Origin: Caldisphaera sp.
Lineage (GTDB): Archaea > Thermoproteota > Thermoprotei_A > Sulfolobales > Acidilobaceae
Reading direction: 5' to 3'
Assembly (NCBI GenBank): GCA_002877855.1
Contig: PNIA01000025.1
Location: 1-27,128 of the forward strand
Length of the DNA: 27,128 nucleotides
Positions 1 through 7,475 of the stretch are shown in pieces; position 1 is the stretch's first letter; every line of letters begins with the position of its first letter. The notes beneath the pieces were generated by a model. That model made no database searches, was not told the DNA's origin, and saw only the letters and a list, made by a program, of their open reading frames with translations. The translations under genes were made by a program, and so were the position numbers.

Positions 1-393
1 AAGGTAAATGGGATAGTATTAGCTGAAATGGTTAAAGATAATTCAGTTAACTATGTTTCTGTAGTTATTTTTGGAAAAAGCGAGGAAGTTAAAAACAATA
101 GTGATAAATTAAAAGCCTTTAAAAATTTAATGGATAGAATGGTTCCAGAAAGATGGGAAAATAGTATTTTGCCTTCAGATAATGATTTAAACAATGTTTC
201 TATAATAAAGATAAGCATAGATAAATTTTCCATAAAAAAGAGAGAAGGAGGACCTAAATTAAATCATAAATCAAGCACAAATAAAAACAATATATGGTCT
301 GGAGAAATAACGATCAAATGCAGATATGAGAAACCAATTGATAATGAAAATATTCCTAATTACATAGCTAAATTGATAGGAAAGCAATTATAA
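1..393 (+). CDS. Pyridoxamine 5'-phosphate oxidase-related flavin-binding protein, 5' end outside window
   Basis: The frame is open from base 1, so the window holds only the C-terminal part (about 130 residues) and the start is lost to the left. The pattern NGIVLAEM-x6-NYVSVVIFG, then a Lys-Arg-rich stretch (IKKREGGP) and a late WSGEI motif, matches the split-barrel FMN-binding family Pyridox_ox_2, often annotated as nitroimidazole-resistance or flavin-nucleotide-binding proteins. Members bind FMN or a related flavin in the cytoplasm; the substrate is usually unknown and cannot be read here. An in-frame ATG at 28 could be mistaken for the start, but the conserved GIVL segment before it argues against that. 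The gene ends 124 bp before the tRNA-Arg 3' end. Family assignment is good, function is not. Confidence 0.7.
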   Translation, partial: KVNGIVLAEMVKDNSVNYVSVVIFGKSEEVKNNSDKLKAFKNLMDRMVPERWENSILPSDNDLNNVSIIKISIDKFSIKKREGGPKLNHKSSTNKNNIWSGEITIKCRYEKPIDNENIPNYIAKLIGKQL

Positions 394-516
394 TTATTGT
401 TTTTAAAATTTGTTTTAAATTCTAAATTTTATTGTAAAATAATTTAAATTCTAAGCCTCTATTGCAAAGGTGAGATAGACATTAAAAAAATGTCATAATC
501 CTATACTAACTTAGCA

Positions 517-592
517 AGGGCCCGCCGGGATTTGAACCCGGGATCTCCGGCTCCGCAGGCCGGCGCCTTATTCCTGGCTGGGCTACGGGCCC
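517..592 (-). tRNA. tRNA-Arg (anticodon GCG)
   Basis: Read on the minus strand, this is a full cloverleaf of 76 nt. The acceptor stem is GGGCCCG/CGGGCCC, the D-arm GCCC/AGGC has a terminal C-A mismatch, the anticodon stem is CCGGC/GCCGG with loop CTGCGGA (anticodon GCG), and the T-arm is CCGGG/CCCGG with TTCAAAT. No intron is needed. CCA is not encoded. The discriminator base reads T, which is unusual for an arginine tRNA, so the exact 3' end deserves a check. Stems are nearly all G-C, unlike the AT-rich surroundings. Confidence 0.93.
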
Positions 593-681
593 TATTCTTT
601 ACTCTATATACGCCCTTTTCAAAATATTACTCCCCTGAATTATAAAATAAAGCAATAAATATAAATTAAGAATAAGCTCAA

Positions 682-1698
682 TTAAAATATGCCTTTTTTG
701 GAATTTAATATCTTTGCTGCATCTAATGCAAAATAAGTTATTATCATATCAGCTCCAGCTCTTTTTATTGATATTAATGCTTCAATTATAGATTGTGTTT
801 CATCCAACAATTTATTAGCTATAGCAGTCCTTATCATTTCATATTCACCGCTCACATTATAGGCTGCTAATGGTATCTCTGGAAAATAATCTTTAATTAA
901 ACGAATTACATCAAGATAAAATAAAGCTGGTTTTACCATAACAATATCTGCACCTTCTTCTATATCTAATTTAACTTCTTTTATAGCTTCTTTTGCATTT
1001 CTTGGATCCATCTGATAGCTTTTCCTATTTCCAAACCTTGGTGTTGAATCAACAGCTAATCTAAAAGGACCATATAAAGAGCTTGCATATTTTGCTGAGT
1101 ACGCCATTATTCCTACATCGTTAAATCCTGAATCATCTAATGCCTCTCTAATAGCCTTTACTTGACCATCCATCATTCCTGATGGAGAAATAAAATCTGC
1201 TCCAGATTGTGCCTGAGAAATAGCTATCTTTTGATAAACCTTTAATGTGGAATCGTTATCTATCACAGTACCTTTTCTTGTGTTTAAAGGCAACCCGCAA
1301 TGCCCATGACTTGTATATTCACATATACATAGGTCAGTAAATATTATCGGATCCCAACCTATTTCCTTTCTAATATTTCTAATAGCGACTTGAACAGGCC
1401 CATCTTGTGCATAGGCCCTAGAGCCATCCTCATCTTTTATTTTAGGAACACCAAATAAAAGAAATGAATGTACCCCTAATTCCATGGAACTTGTTAGATA
1501 TTCTATTAGTTCTTTCGAGTCTGGAGGATAAGTTAAATGCCCTTCCAATCCCTCAGTCCCTATTGGCTTATTTATAGTCTCGCTAACAAAAATAGGTAAT
1601 ATTAATTTTGATAGATCAAGCGTAGTTTCAGATATTAAATCCCTCAAGTATCTGATAGATCTCAAACGTCTAGGCCTAATTCTTGGAAAAGAGTCCAT
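682..1698 (-). CDS. hemB: Delta-aminolevulinic acid dehydratase (porphobilinogen synthase)
   Basis: HemB condenses two 5-aminolevulinate molecules to porphobilinogen in the cytoplasm, the second step after GluTR/GSAM in the C5 tetrapyrrole route. With the start chosen here the protein has 338 residues, the usual length. A cysteine metal site DLCICEYTSHGHCG (C124, C126, C134) marks a zinc-type enzyme. The two active-site lysines lie in MAYSAKYASS (K203) and VMVKPALFYLD (K256). The ATG at 1698 is preferred because a GGAGGT Shine-Dalgarno sits about seven bases before it; a TTG at 1713 lies inside that motif and would overlap the previous gene. The hemA stop codon is embedded in the same ribosome site, so the two genes are translationally coupled. 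Confidence 0.95.
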   Translation of the reverse strand: MDSFPRIRPRRLRSIRYLRDLISETTLDLSKLILPIFVSETINKPIGTEGLEGHLTYPPDSKELIEYLTSSMELGVHSFLLFGVPKIKDEDGSRAYAQDGPVQVAIRNIRKEIGWDPIIFTDLCICEYTSHGHCGLPLNTRKGTVIDNDSTLKVYQKIAISQAQSGADFISPSGMMDGQVKAIREALDDSGFNDVGIMAYSAKYASSLYGPFRLAVDSTPRFGNRKSYQMDPRNAKEAIKEVKLDIEEGADIVMVKPALFYLDVIRLIKDYFPEIPLAAYNVSGEYEMIRTAIANKLLDETQSIIEALISIKRAGADMIITYFALDAAKILNSKKGIF

Positions 1699-1703
1699 CT
1701 TTT

Positions 1704-2906
1704 TTACCTCCAAGCTCTTTTTTTGTAATAATCTAAAATAAGCTTTGATGTTTCATTATTATAATTTTCATGCAATAAATCAAACATAGGTTTTAACGAT
1801 TTTTTAGTGTAGCTTTGAAATGCTATTTTTAAAGCTTCTTCCACCGGAATGCCTTTCTCTATATTTTTCTTTGTTTGCTCTATTTCTTTTTTAATTAATT
1901 CATCTAGATTTTTCATTATGCATGAAATATCTTCATCTATTCTCCTTTTTAATAAATATTCATCAAATTTAAGCATTTCTTCTTCGATAATTTTTTCAAC
2001 AAAAGGAATTTGCTTTACTCTATTATAATAATTTTCACTAACATAATTTTGTATATCATCAATTGTGAAGGTGGGTTTTTTATAATACAAAGCCTGAGGA
2101 GTAGAGATATCAACTATAAAGGAATTTTTTGTTGCTATCTTATCTAAAAAAATCAAGGGCCCGCCTTTTATTGCGATTAGAACTACATCAAACTCTTTAT
2201 TTATAATTTCATTCAACCCAATAACATTAAATTTACACCTATCATTCTTTAATTTGTTAGCATTTTCTAAACTTCTATTTGCTATAGTTATCTCTTCTGG
2301 ATTCCATTTATTGCATATTAGATCAACCATAGCTTTTGCAGCTTTTCCAGCCCCTATTATTGCTATCCTCTTACCATTTAACGTTAATAATTTATTTGCA
2401 ATTATCTCAACAGAAGCTTGAGGATATCCTAAAACCCCTTTTGAAATTTCCGTTTCACTTCTAACTCTTTTTCCAACAACTATACTTTGATGAAAAACTG
2501 CATCAAGCAGTTTGCTTGTTAGTCCTCTGTCTTTAGCTTCATCCCATGCTTCTTTTATCTGAGACAATATTTCTGTTTCCCCTATTATTGCTGATTCTAA
2601 GCCTGATGAAACTCTAAATAAATGCTTAATGGCTACTTTCCCCTGTAATTTATGAAAAAGCTTAGAGTATGGACCAACAATATCGTATAATTCATCGCTT
2701 GCTATTTTTTCATTATATAAATCTAGATAAACTTCAAACCTGTTGCATGTTGATAAAACAACAATACCATTAACTAATGAGTATAAATAGTTATATAGCT
2801 TTTCTTTTAATTCTCCTACCTTTCCTATATCATCAAAGCATGAATCTCTAAATGTGATAGAATATAATATAACATTATCTATGCTATATTGACTTTCTTC
2901 TTTCAA
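1704..2906 (-). CDS. hemA: Glutamyl-tRNA reductase
   Basis: This NADPH-dependent enzyme reduces glutamyl-tRNA(Glu) to glutamate-1-semialdehyde, the committed step of C5 tetrapyrrole synthesis. The 400-residue protein shows the catalytic N-terminal domain with the active-site cysteine in STCNRFEVYLD (C54), the conserved SGLES-IIGETEILSQIK segment, a Rossmann nucleotide site IAIIGAGKAAKA and a C-terminal helical dimerisation region. The start is a TTG. The stop lies five bases before the hemB ATG. The usual companions hemL, hemC and hemD are not in the window, since tRNA-Arg follows hemB directly, so the pathway is scattered or continues elsewhere. The upstream region on this strand has a TATA-like run near 2996-3010. 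Confidence 0.95.
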   Translation of the reverse strand: MKEESQYSIDNVILYSITFRDSCFDDIGKVGELKEKLYNYLYSLVNGIVVLSTCNRFEVYLDLYNEKIASDELYDIVGPYSKLFHKLQGKVAIKHLFRVSSGLESAIIGETEILSQIKEAWDEAKDRGLTSKLLDAVFHQSIVVGKRVRSETEISKGVLGYPQASVEIIANKLLTLNGKRIAIIGAGKAAKAMVDLICNKWNPEEITIANRSLENANKLKNDRCKFNVIGLNEIINKEFDVVLIAIKGGPLIFLDKIATKNSFIVDISTPQALYYKKPTFTIDDIQNYVSENYYNRVKQIPFVEKIIEEEMLKFDEYLLKRRIDEDISCIMKNLDELIKKEIEQTKKNIEKGIPVEEALKIAFQSYTKKSLKPMFDLLHENYNNETSKLILDYYKKRAWR

Positions 2907-3533
2907 TACCTACACCTTCAATTTTTTAATCAGTAAGCTAATTTAAGCGGATTATTCATAATATTTGTATTTATAGTATATGTGTATACATGCAAATATT
3001 TATAATATATATGATAGATTATAAACAATATTAGCTATTAATGGCGAGTAAAGCTTTTAATGTCTTTTAAGATAAAATAAAAAAAGCCATTAAATGTAAT
3101 ATGCTTCTCGATATGAAATAAGCAATATCTTGTTGACAAATAAGATATGGAAAAAGAAAGGAGAAGGAGGATTAAAATGTCTCTCAGGTCAACTTATTAT
3201 TGATGAGTAGCGGGAGCCGGCTTTACTCCAATATAAGGAAGTTAGTTATTGGTATACATATCATTTAATGGTTTTCGTTTATTTTATTTAGTAATATTAA
3301 GAGCTTTGCTCAGAAAGGCGAAGTTTGTCTTTACTTTATTAGTCAAAACTAGGTAAGCTCTGCATGATGCATTTAACTTCTATAAATATTATGTGAAATT
3401 AGAGATTTCATAAGCTGCTTGAGTAACCTATATTATCTCTTAAGATCAGCGGAATGCTCAGAGTGCCCAGTACTAACAGCAAACAACAGTTTATATTTTT
3501 GGGTTTTAATTAAAAATTTGTGGGCGAGCTAGA
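2907..3533. other. Long intergenic region between hemA and gpmA, no firm gene
   Basis: About 630 bp separate two divergent genes. The AT-rich part near 2990-3015 can serve as the hemA promoter, and TTTATATT near 3489-3496 as a TATA box for gpmA. In the middle, a strong purine-rich Shine-Dalgarno-like run (3158-3172) precedes an ATG at 3178, but that frame closes after eight codons at two tandem TGAs. A second ATG at 3203 gives 21 codons. No frame, tRNA, C/D-box RNA pair or convincing hairpin could be established. It is most likely regulatory DNA plus remains of a lost gene. Confidence 0.45.
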
Positions 3534-4154
3534 ATGGCAATATTATGTTTATTAAGACATGGAGAATCTTTATGGAACGAGGAAAATAGATTTACTGGGT
3601 GGGTTGATGTACCTTTAACAGATAAGGGTAGGCAAGAAGCTTTAAAAGCAGGTTTATTGCTAAAAGATTATAAATTTGATGTAGCATATACAAGTGTTTT
3701 GCAAAGAGCTATAGAGACATTAGAGCTAACTTTAACTGCAATGGGTGCTAGAATACCAATAATAAAAGATTGGCATCTAAACGAAAGGCACTACGGCGAT
3801 TTGCAGGGTTTAAATAAAGAGGAAACAGCTAAGATTTATGGAGAAGAGCAAGTAAAATTATGGAGAAGAAGCTATAAAGTATCCCCGCCAAATGGAGAAA
3901 GTTTAGAGGTAACTCAAAAAAGAACTGTTCCATTTTTTAAAAATACTATAATGCTTGATCTTAAAAAGGGTAAAAATGTCTTAGTAGTTGCTCACGGTAA
4001 CAGTTTGAGATCTATTGTAATGTTTTTGGAGAATATACCAGAAGATATAATACCAACAGTTGAAATACCAACAGGACAACCAATAATTTATGAGACTGAT
4101 TGGGACCATAAAGAAGACAAGCTCATAATAAAATCTAAAAAAGTATTATCATAA
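3534..4154 (+). CDS. gpmA: 2,3-bisphosphoglycerate-dependent phosphoglycerate mutase
   Basis: This histidine-phosphatase-superfamily enzyme interconverts 3- and 2-phosphoglycerate in glycolysis and gluconeogenesis through a phosphohistidine. The sequence shows LLRHGESLWNEENRFTGW with the nucleophile H9, a conserved R58, the dPGM signature LNERHYGDLQGLNK with E84, and the second catalytic histidine in VVAHGNSLR (H154). At 206 residues it is shorter than the roughly 250-residue enterobacterial form but matches the short dPGM type. Archaea commonly rely on cofactor-independent mutases, so this bacterial-type enzyme was probably acquired by transfer. It runs convergently with the DUF302 gene, the two stops being one base apart. 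Confidence 0.85.
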   Translation: MAILCLLRHGESLWNEENRFTGWVDVPLTDKGRQEALKAGLLLKDYKFDVAYTSVLQRAIETLELTLTAMGARIPIIKDWHLNERHYGDLQGLNKEETAKIYGEEQVKLWRRSYKVSPPNGESLEVTQKRTVPFFKNTIMLDLKKGKNVLVVAHGNSLRSIVMFLENIPEDIIPTVEIPTGQPIIYETDWDHKEDKLIIKSKKVLS

Positions 4155-4155
4155 A

Positions 4156-4542
4156 TTATTTTTCTGCTAATTCATTAACTATAGTTTCCAATAAATTGTC
4201 CATTTTAATTAATAAATCTTTGTTTTCCTTCAAATTAAATTTTGAGATTACATCACCTATGGGCTCATAGGTAATAAATGGGTTTTTATTATCATCCTCC
4301 CATATCAAAATTTTTAATGGTAAATATAGTCCTATTCTCATATCGTTTCTAATTAATAGTGTGCCGTTTCTTGGATTACCAAATATAAATAATATAGACC
4401 TATTTAATTTCATGCCCACACTTTCAGCATTTTCAGAATGGTTTATACGAGAAAAAATGTTCATATCCCTCTTTATTATTTGGCTTTCCAACTTTATTTT
4501 TAATTCATTAAAATTATATTTTGATTTATATGTCTTTAACAT
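4156..4542 (-). CDS. DUF302 domain protein
   Basis: The 128-residue protein carries the DUF302 pattern: an early INHSENAESVGMKL stretch, the central LFIFGNPRNGTLLI and the downstream IGLYLPLKILIWED followed by a YEPIG segment. DUF302 proteins are small soluble alpha/beta proteins found in bacteria and archaea; their biochemical role is unknown. The ATG at 4542 follows a GAGGG purine run at a normal distance. The gene lies 49 bp downstream of the TrmG10 gene on the same strand and may be cotranscribed with it. No signal peptide or membrane segment is visible. Confidence 0.75.
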   Translation of the reverse strand: MLKTYKSKYNFNELKIKLESQIIKRDMNIFSRINHSENAESVGMKLNRSILFIFGNPRNGTLLIRNDMRIGLYLPLKILIWEDDNKNPFITYEPIGDVISKFNLKENKDLLIKMDNLLETIVNELAEK

Positions 4543-4591
4543 CTCATATCCCTCTATTATTAAATCAATTACTTTTTTAGAAATAACGTTA

Positions 4592-5614
4592 TTAAATCTT
4601 TCTAGCTATAACTATTTCTCTGTTTAAGCCTGAATGCACAAACATATCATGAAATCCAATTAACTTAAAACCTAAATCAATTACATATTTATATGGTTCC
4701 TCGCTAGATGGTCCTGCATAAACTAGATAGGAACCTTTTTTCAAAATTCTCATGCTTTCCTCTAGAAAAGATATTACAATGTTTTCATATCCCCTTTTCT
4801 TTGTTGACGTTGCTCTTCCATACGGAGGATCTGTTGCTATAGAATCTATTGATTCATCTTTTAATGGGATACTTCTTATATCATGTCTAGCTACTAGAGA
4901 AAATTTACAGCAATTTATATTTGTTAAATTTAATTTAGAACCATATATCATTTCCGGATCTAAGTCAAAGCAAAATATTTTTATCGAGTTTAATAAGCAT
5001 GCTTCTAGTGATAAACTGCCTGTTCCACAAAATGGATCCAAAAAAATATTATTTTCTTTTAATCTGGATAAGTTAACCATTACCCTTGCTAGCTGTTGAT
5101 CAATTTGGCCTGCTCTTTTAAACGGTCTTTTTTCTGCATTTATTTTAAAATTGTTTATCTGTTTGCTCAAAGTCAAACCAACAATAGCGACGCCCTCTGT
5201 TATTATAACTTTTATTAAATTGTTCGATTTCGTTGACGCATTTATACCAATTTTTTCAATTTCTCTAGCTAATTTTATTTCAATTTCTTGACTTTTTATA
5301 AAATTAGAGTATCCTTTATATCTAGCTGCCTTTATTCTTGCATCTTTAATCCCCATCTGTTTGATTTTTTCTCTAATGCTTTCATAGTCTATTTGATTTA
5401 TTTCATAGATATCTAATAATTCTCCAATTTCCTTTATATATCCTGACCTAGCAATAATAGAATTTGCATCTATTTTTCCTTCTATTATAGAAACTCCATC
5501 ATAATTATATTTGATGATTCCTTGGGAATTAGTCGATTCAAGCAATGCTGTTAACTCTTCTAATGGAAGTGTTGGGTGAAGCCCAGATAGCATTGCATAG
5601 TATTTTTTTGGCAA
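4592..5614 (-). CDS. tRNA (guanine-10-N2) methyltransferase, TrmG10 type
   Basis: The enzyme methylates N2 of guanosine 10 in tRNA using S-adenosylmethionine. The N-terminal 150 residues form a divergent THUMP-type RNA-binding module. The Rossmann methyltransferase follows, with RPFKRAG (163-169), the SAM motif LDPFCGTGSL (192-201) and the catalytic TDPPYGRATS (261-270), the (N/D)PPY signature of amino-methyltransferases. The length of 340 residues fits archaeal TrmG10/Trm11-like enzymes. The start is TTG at 5614 after a TGGTGG ribosome site. It lies divergent to tRNA-Thr 77 bp away. G10 occurs in all four tRNAs of this window, so these are plausible substrates. Confidence 0.88.
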   Translation of the reverse strand: MPKKYYAMLSGLHPTLPLEELTALLESTNSQGIIKYNYDGVSIIEGKIDANSIIARSGYIKEIGELLDIYEINQIDYESIREKIKQMGIKDARIKAARYKGYSNFIKSQEIEIKLAREIEKIGINASTKSNNLIKVIITEGVAIVGLTLSKQINNFKINAEKRPFKRAGQIDQQLARVMVNLSRLKENNIFLDPFCGTGSLSLEACLLNSIKIFCFDLDPEMIYGSKLNLTNINCCKFSLVARHDIRSIPLKDESIDSIATDPPYGRATSTKKRGYENIVISFLEESMRILKKGSYLVYAGPSSEEPYKYVIDLGFKLIGFHDMFVHSGLNREIVIARKI

Positions 5615-5691
5615 ATTTTTCCACCAGCTTACTTTTTAATGTTATCCAGAGAAAAATACTAAAAACCCCAATTTTATCGAAATATGTGGGA

Positions 5692-5786
5692 GCCGCCGTA
5701 GCTCAGACCGGTAGATTCCCTGCGTGGGAGCCGATAGCGCTGGCCTTGTAAGCCAGTGGTCGCGGGTTCAAGTCCCGCCGGCGGCT
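5692..5786 (+). tRNA. tRNA-Thr (anticodon TGT) with a D-arm intron
   Basis: The acceptor stem GCCGCCG/CGGCGGC (5692-5698 and 5779-5785), T-arm GCGGG/CCCGC with TTCAAGT, and anticodon stem CTGGC/GCCAG with loop CTTGTAA (anticodon TGT) are perfect, and the discriminator is T. The D-arm only closes if 21 bases are removed: GCTC at 5701-5704 then pairs with GAGC made from G5714, A5736 and the following GC. The mature tRNA is 74 nt. CCA is not encoded. Introns at non-canonical positions are typical of crenarchaeal tRNAs. Confidence 0.93.
5715..5735 (+). other. tRNA-Thr intron, between D-stem positions 22 and 23
   Basis: The 21-nt intervening sequence folds as a bulge-helix-bulge. The four-pair central helix is CGGT (5709-5712) with GCCG (5730-5733). 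The 5' bulge starts at A5713-G5714-A5715 and the 3' bulge is A5734-T5735-A5736. An inner hairpin TCCC/GGGA closes the TGCGT loop. Cutting after the second bulge base on each side restores the D-stem. Removing 5716-5736 gives the same product. The outer helix is weak, so this is a relaxed motif of the kind crenarchaeal splicing endonucleases accept. Confidence 0.85.
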
Positions 5787-5850
5787 TCATAATATCATAA
5801 ATTTCATATAAACTTTTGAACACTAATTTTTAGACTCATATAAACTGGTG

Positions 5851-6147
5851 ATGGTTCCCAATTTATGAGAGGAGAGAGAACTCATAGAAGAAATAGAAAA
5901 GGAAATAATTAATGTTAATAAAAAAGAAGAAAAGAATGGCGAAGATATTAGTGAGTATTTTGAAGATAACTTAAAGATCCGTGATAAGCGGCTGAGGAAA
6001 GTAATAAATGAAATTAGAGTGTTTCTTTTAAATCCAAAAAGAATAGATGAATTCTCAATAGAAATATGTATAAAAGGGAAGGATTATGCTGATTATACAA
6101 CAATTTTTAGTTTACCCCCCAAGAACTATGCAACATGCGATCATTAG
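5851..6147 (+). pseudogene. Unknown gene interrupted by an in-frame TGA at codon 6
   Basis: A GTG-ATG start with its own GGTGATG ribosome-site context opens a frame that reads MVPNL, meets TGA at 5866-5868, then stays open for 92 more codons to TAG at 6145-6147. The downstream part is highly charged and helical at first (many Glu and Lys), then reads like an alpha/beta protein ending in FSLPPKNYATCDH. Composition matches ordinary genes of the window, so the frame was probably coding. No ATG, GTG or TTG suits as a restart before the middle of the frame. I do not recognise the family. It lies between tRNA-Thr and the imported-looking peroxiredoxin. Recoding or a sequencing error is possible; loss by nonsense mutation is likeliest. 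Confidence 0.5.
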
Positions 6148-6203
6148 CTCTAGCTTATTGGAACTAATATGATTTAAAAAAATATGATATGGATGCTTAA
6201 CGC

Positions 6204-6917
6204 TTACTTGGAGAGCGGAGTAGGCTTTTTAGAGGCCCTCTCTAAGTACTTTCTAGCAACCTCGACATCTTCTGGTGGGACAGGTCTGTATGCTAACCAC
6301 CAATCAAATCCTTTGTAATGCTTCAGCCTCTCATCTGCCTCCTGAAGGGTCTTCGCAGTAGGGACAATTGCATTCTCCCCAACTACCTCACTGTTTGGCC
6401 AGTTGGCGGGTAATGCTACTTTCTCTCTGTCTATTACTTGGAGTCCCTTGATTGCTCTCAATATCTCGTCTATGTTCCTCCCGAGTTCAAGTGGGTAATA
6501 AATAATGGTTCTTATGATACCTTGAGGATCTATTATGAAGACTGCCCTGACGGTATTTGCTGCAGATTGGGCTTGTATCATACCTAGCTGCTTAGACACA
6601 GTTCCCATGGGATCGGCAATTATGGGGAAAGGAATTTCGATTTTCAAATTCTCCTTTATCCATCTGATCCACTGTATGTGCGATGGCACTGTGTCGACGC
6701 TAAGGCCGAGTAGTTCTGCATTAAGTGCTTTAAAGTCATTGAATCTCCAAGCAAATGCATAGAACTCTGTTGTGCAGACTGGCGTGAAGTCTCCTGGATG
6801 GCTAAAGAGTACGAGCCACTTTCCAGCGTAGTCATCTGGTAGAGTTTTTGGACCATGTGTGGTGTTTACCTTAAGCGTAGGGAGCTTTTCACCTATGAGT
6901 GGAATTTCTCCTGGCAA
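6204..6917 (-). CDS. Peroxiredoxin, archaeal Prx6/AhpC-TSA type
   Basis: The enzyme reduces hydrogen peroxide and organic peroxides in the cytoplasm. In 237 residues it has the peroxidatic loop [12 protein letters not shown] with T45 and C48, the conserved R124 in [10 protein letters not shown], and the long C-terminal domain typical of the archaeal Prx6 group (WPNSE, FDWW). C48 is the only cysteine. Archaeal relatives such as the Aeropyrum thioredoxin peroxidase have two extra cysteines in the C-terminal domain, but here the FDWWLAYR stretch lacks them, so it should act as a 1-Cys enzyme with an outside thiol donor. The start is TTG after GGTGA. The gene is markedly GC-richer than its neighbours, with more CTC, CTG and GAG codons, which suggests transfer. 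Confidence 0.93.
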   Translation of the reverse strand: MPGEIPLIGEKLPTLKVNTTHGPKTLPDDYAGKWLVLFSHPGDFTPVCTTEFYAFAWRFNDFKALNAELLGLSVDTVPSHIQWIRWIKENLKIEIPFPIIADPMGTVSKQLGMIQAQSAANTVRAVFIIDPQGIIRTIIYYPLELGRNIDEILRAIKGLQVIDREKVALPANWPNSEVVGENAIVPTAKTLQEADERLKHYKGFDWWLAYRPVPPEDVEVARKYLERASKKPTPLSK

Positions 6918-6950
6918 ATTTCTTCACCAAGTTAAATAGATAACATTACT

Positions 6951-6960
6951 ATTATATAAG
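6951..6960 (-). promoter_or_regulatory. TATA box of the peroxiredoxin gene
   Basis: On the minus strand the run CTTATATAAT is centred about 26 bases before a predicted transcription start near 6929. That gives a leader of roughly a dozen bases holding the GGTGA ribosome site before the TTG start at 6917. Spacing fits an archaeal TBP/TFB promoter. The promoter is inferred from position and sequence only. Confidence 0.5.
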
Positions 6961-7137
6961 TACTGATGCATGTAGTCCTTTCTGGCTGTTGGACGAGTTT
7001 TAATAGCCTTTGCGCTATATTATATTCTCCCAGAAAAATTCTCTATATAATGCTTAATGCCACATATTATTTATCAAATTATTAAAATTTTTCCATGCAT
7101 TGCTAAATATTCTTTATTAGTAATGGAGTATCTAGTG
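6961..7137. other. Intergenic DNA without recognisable content
   Basis: Upstream of the peroxiredoxin promoter this stretch shows no open frame, tRNA-like fold or strong repeat on either strand. Together with the decayed pieces that follow it forms a gene-poor block running to 7818. Confidence 0.5.
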
Positions 7138-7475
7138 ATGAGAGGACTAGACATAGGCAACACACTGAAAAAGATAGATAAGCATATACAGAGGGAGTAA
7201 ATCGAAAGCAGGCCTAAAAAAGAAAGGGACTGAAGGAAGTACGAGTAGCAGGAGACGAAGAGAATAAGAAGGTAACGAGGCCTCTCGATAGCTCATAAGA
7301 GATAGGATTAACGAGCTGAAGGCACAGCTAGTAGTCTATCGCTGGATAAACAAAGCGGGGTATGTGTTTCATACAACTACTAGCTATGAAATGATAAAAA
7401 TGAAGGCAGTAAATCACAAACCAATGAATCGCCCTAAGGAACCCTCACCCTTTAGGTTGAAGAGAATGTCAGTTA
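7138..7475 (+). pseudogene. Decayed TnpB (IS200/IS605-type) transposon remnant with right end
   Basis: Starting at ATG 7138 one frame reads NTLKKIDKHIQRE, SRPKKERD, RKYE, QETKRIRR and AHKR between several stop codons. This recalls the basic linker of TnpB (LKK-x-KR, SRK-x-K, YxKQ, HK). Another frame, open from about 7327, reads MNRPKEPSPFRLKRMS at its end. That end coincides with CCTCACCCTTTAGG at 7443-7456 followed by GTCAG at 7468-7472, which resembles the conserved right-end hairpin of archaeal TnpB elements where the guide RNA would end. A very similar tail lies at 20351-20382. The zinc motif and catalytic residues are gone. The DNA is GC-richer than the surroundings. TnpB identity is inferred from these fragments. 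Confidence 0.5.

Noticed and set aside
3178..3265. C/D-box small RNA, because of TGATGA at 3200-3205
   Set aside because: No CTGA D-box or second box pair lies at the needed distance.
5545..5751. Plus-strand frame of 68 codons ending in tRNA-Thr
   Set aside because: It runs antisense through the TrmG10 start and into the tRNA; no coding signal of its own.
5866..5868. Selenocysteine at the in-frame TGA
   Set aside because: Selenoproteins are not known from crenarchaea and the position at codon 6 has no catalytic context; a nonsense mutation is simpler.
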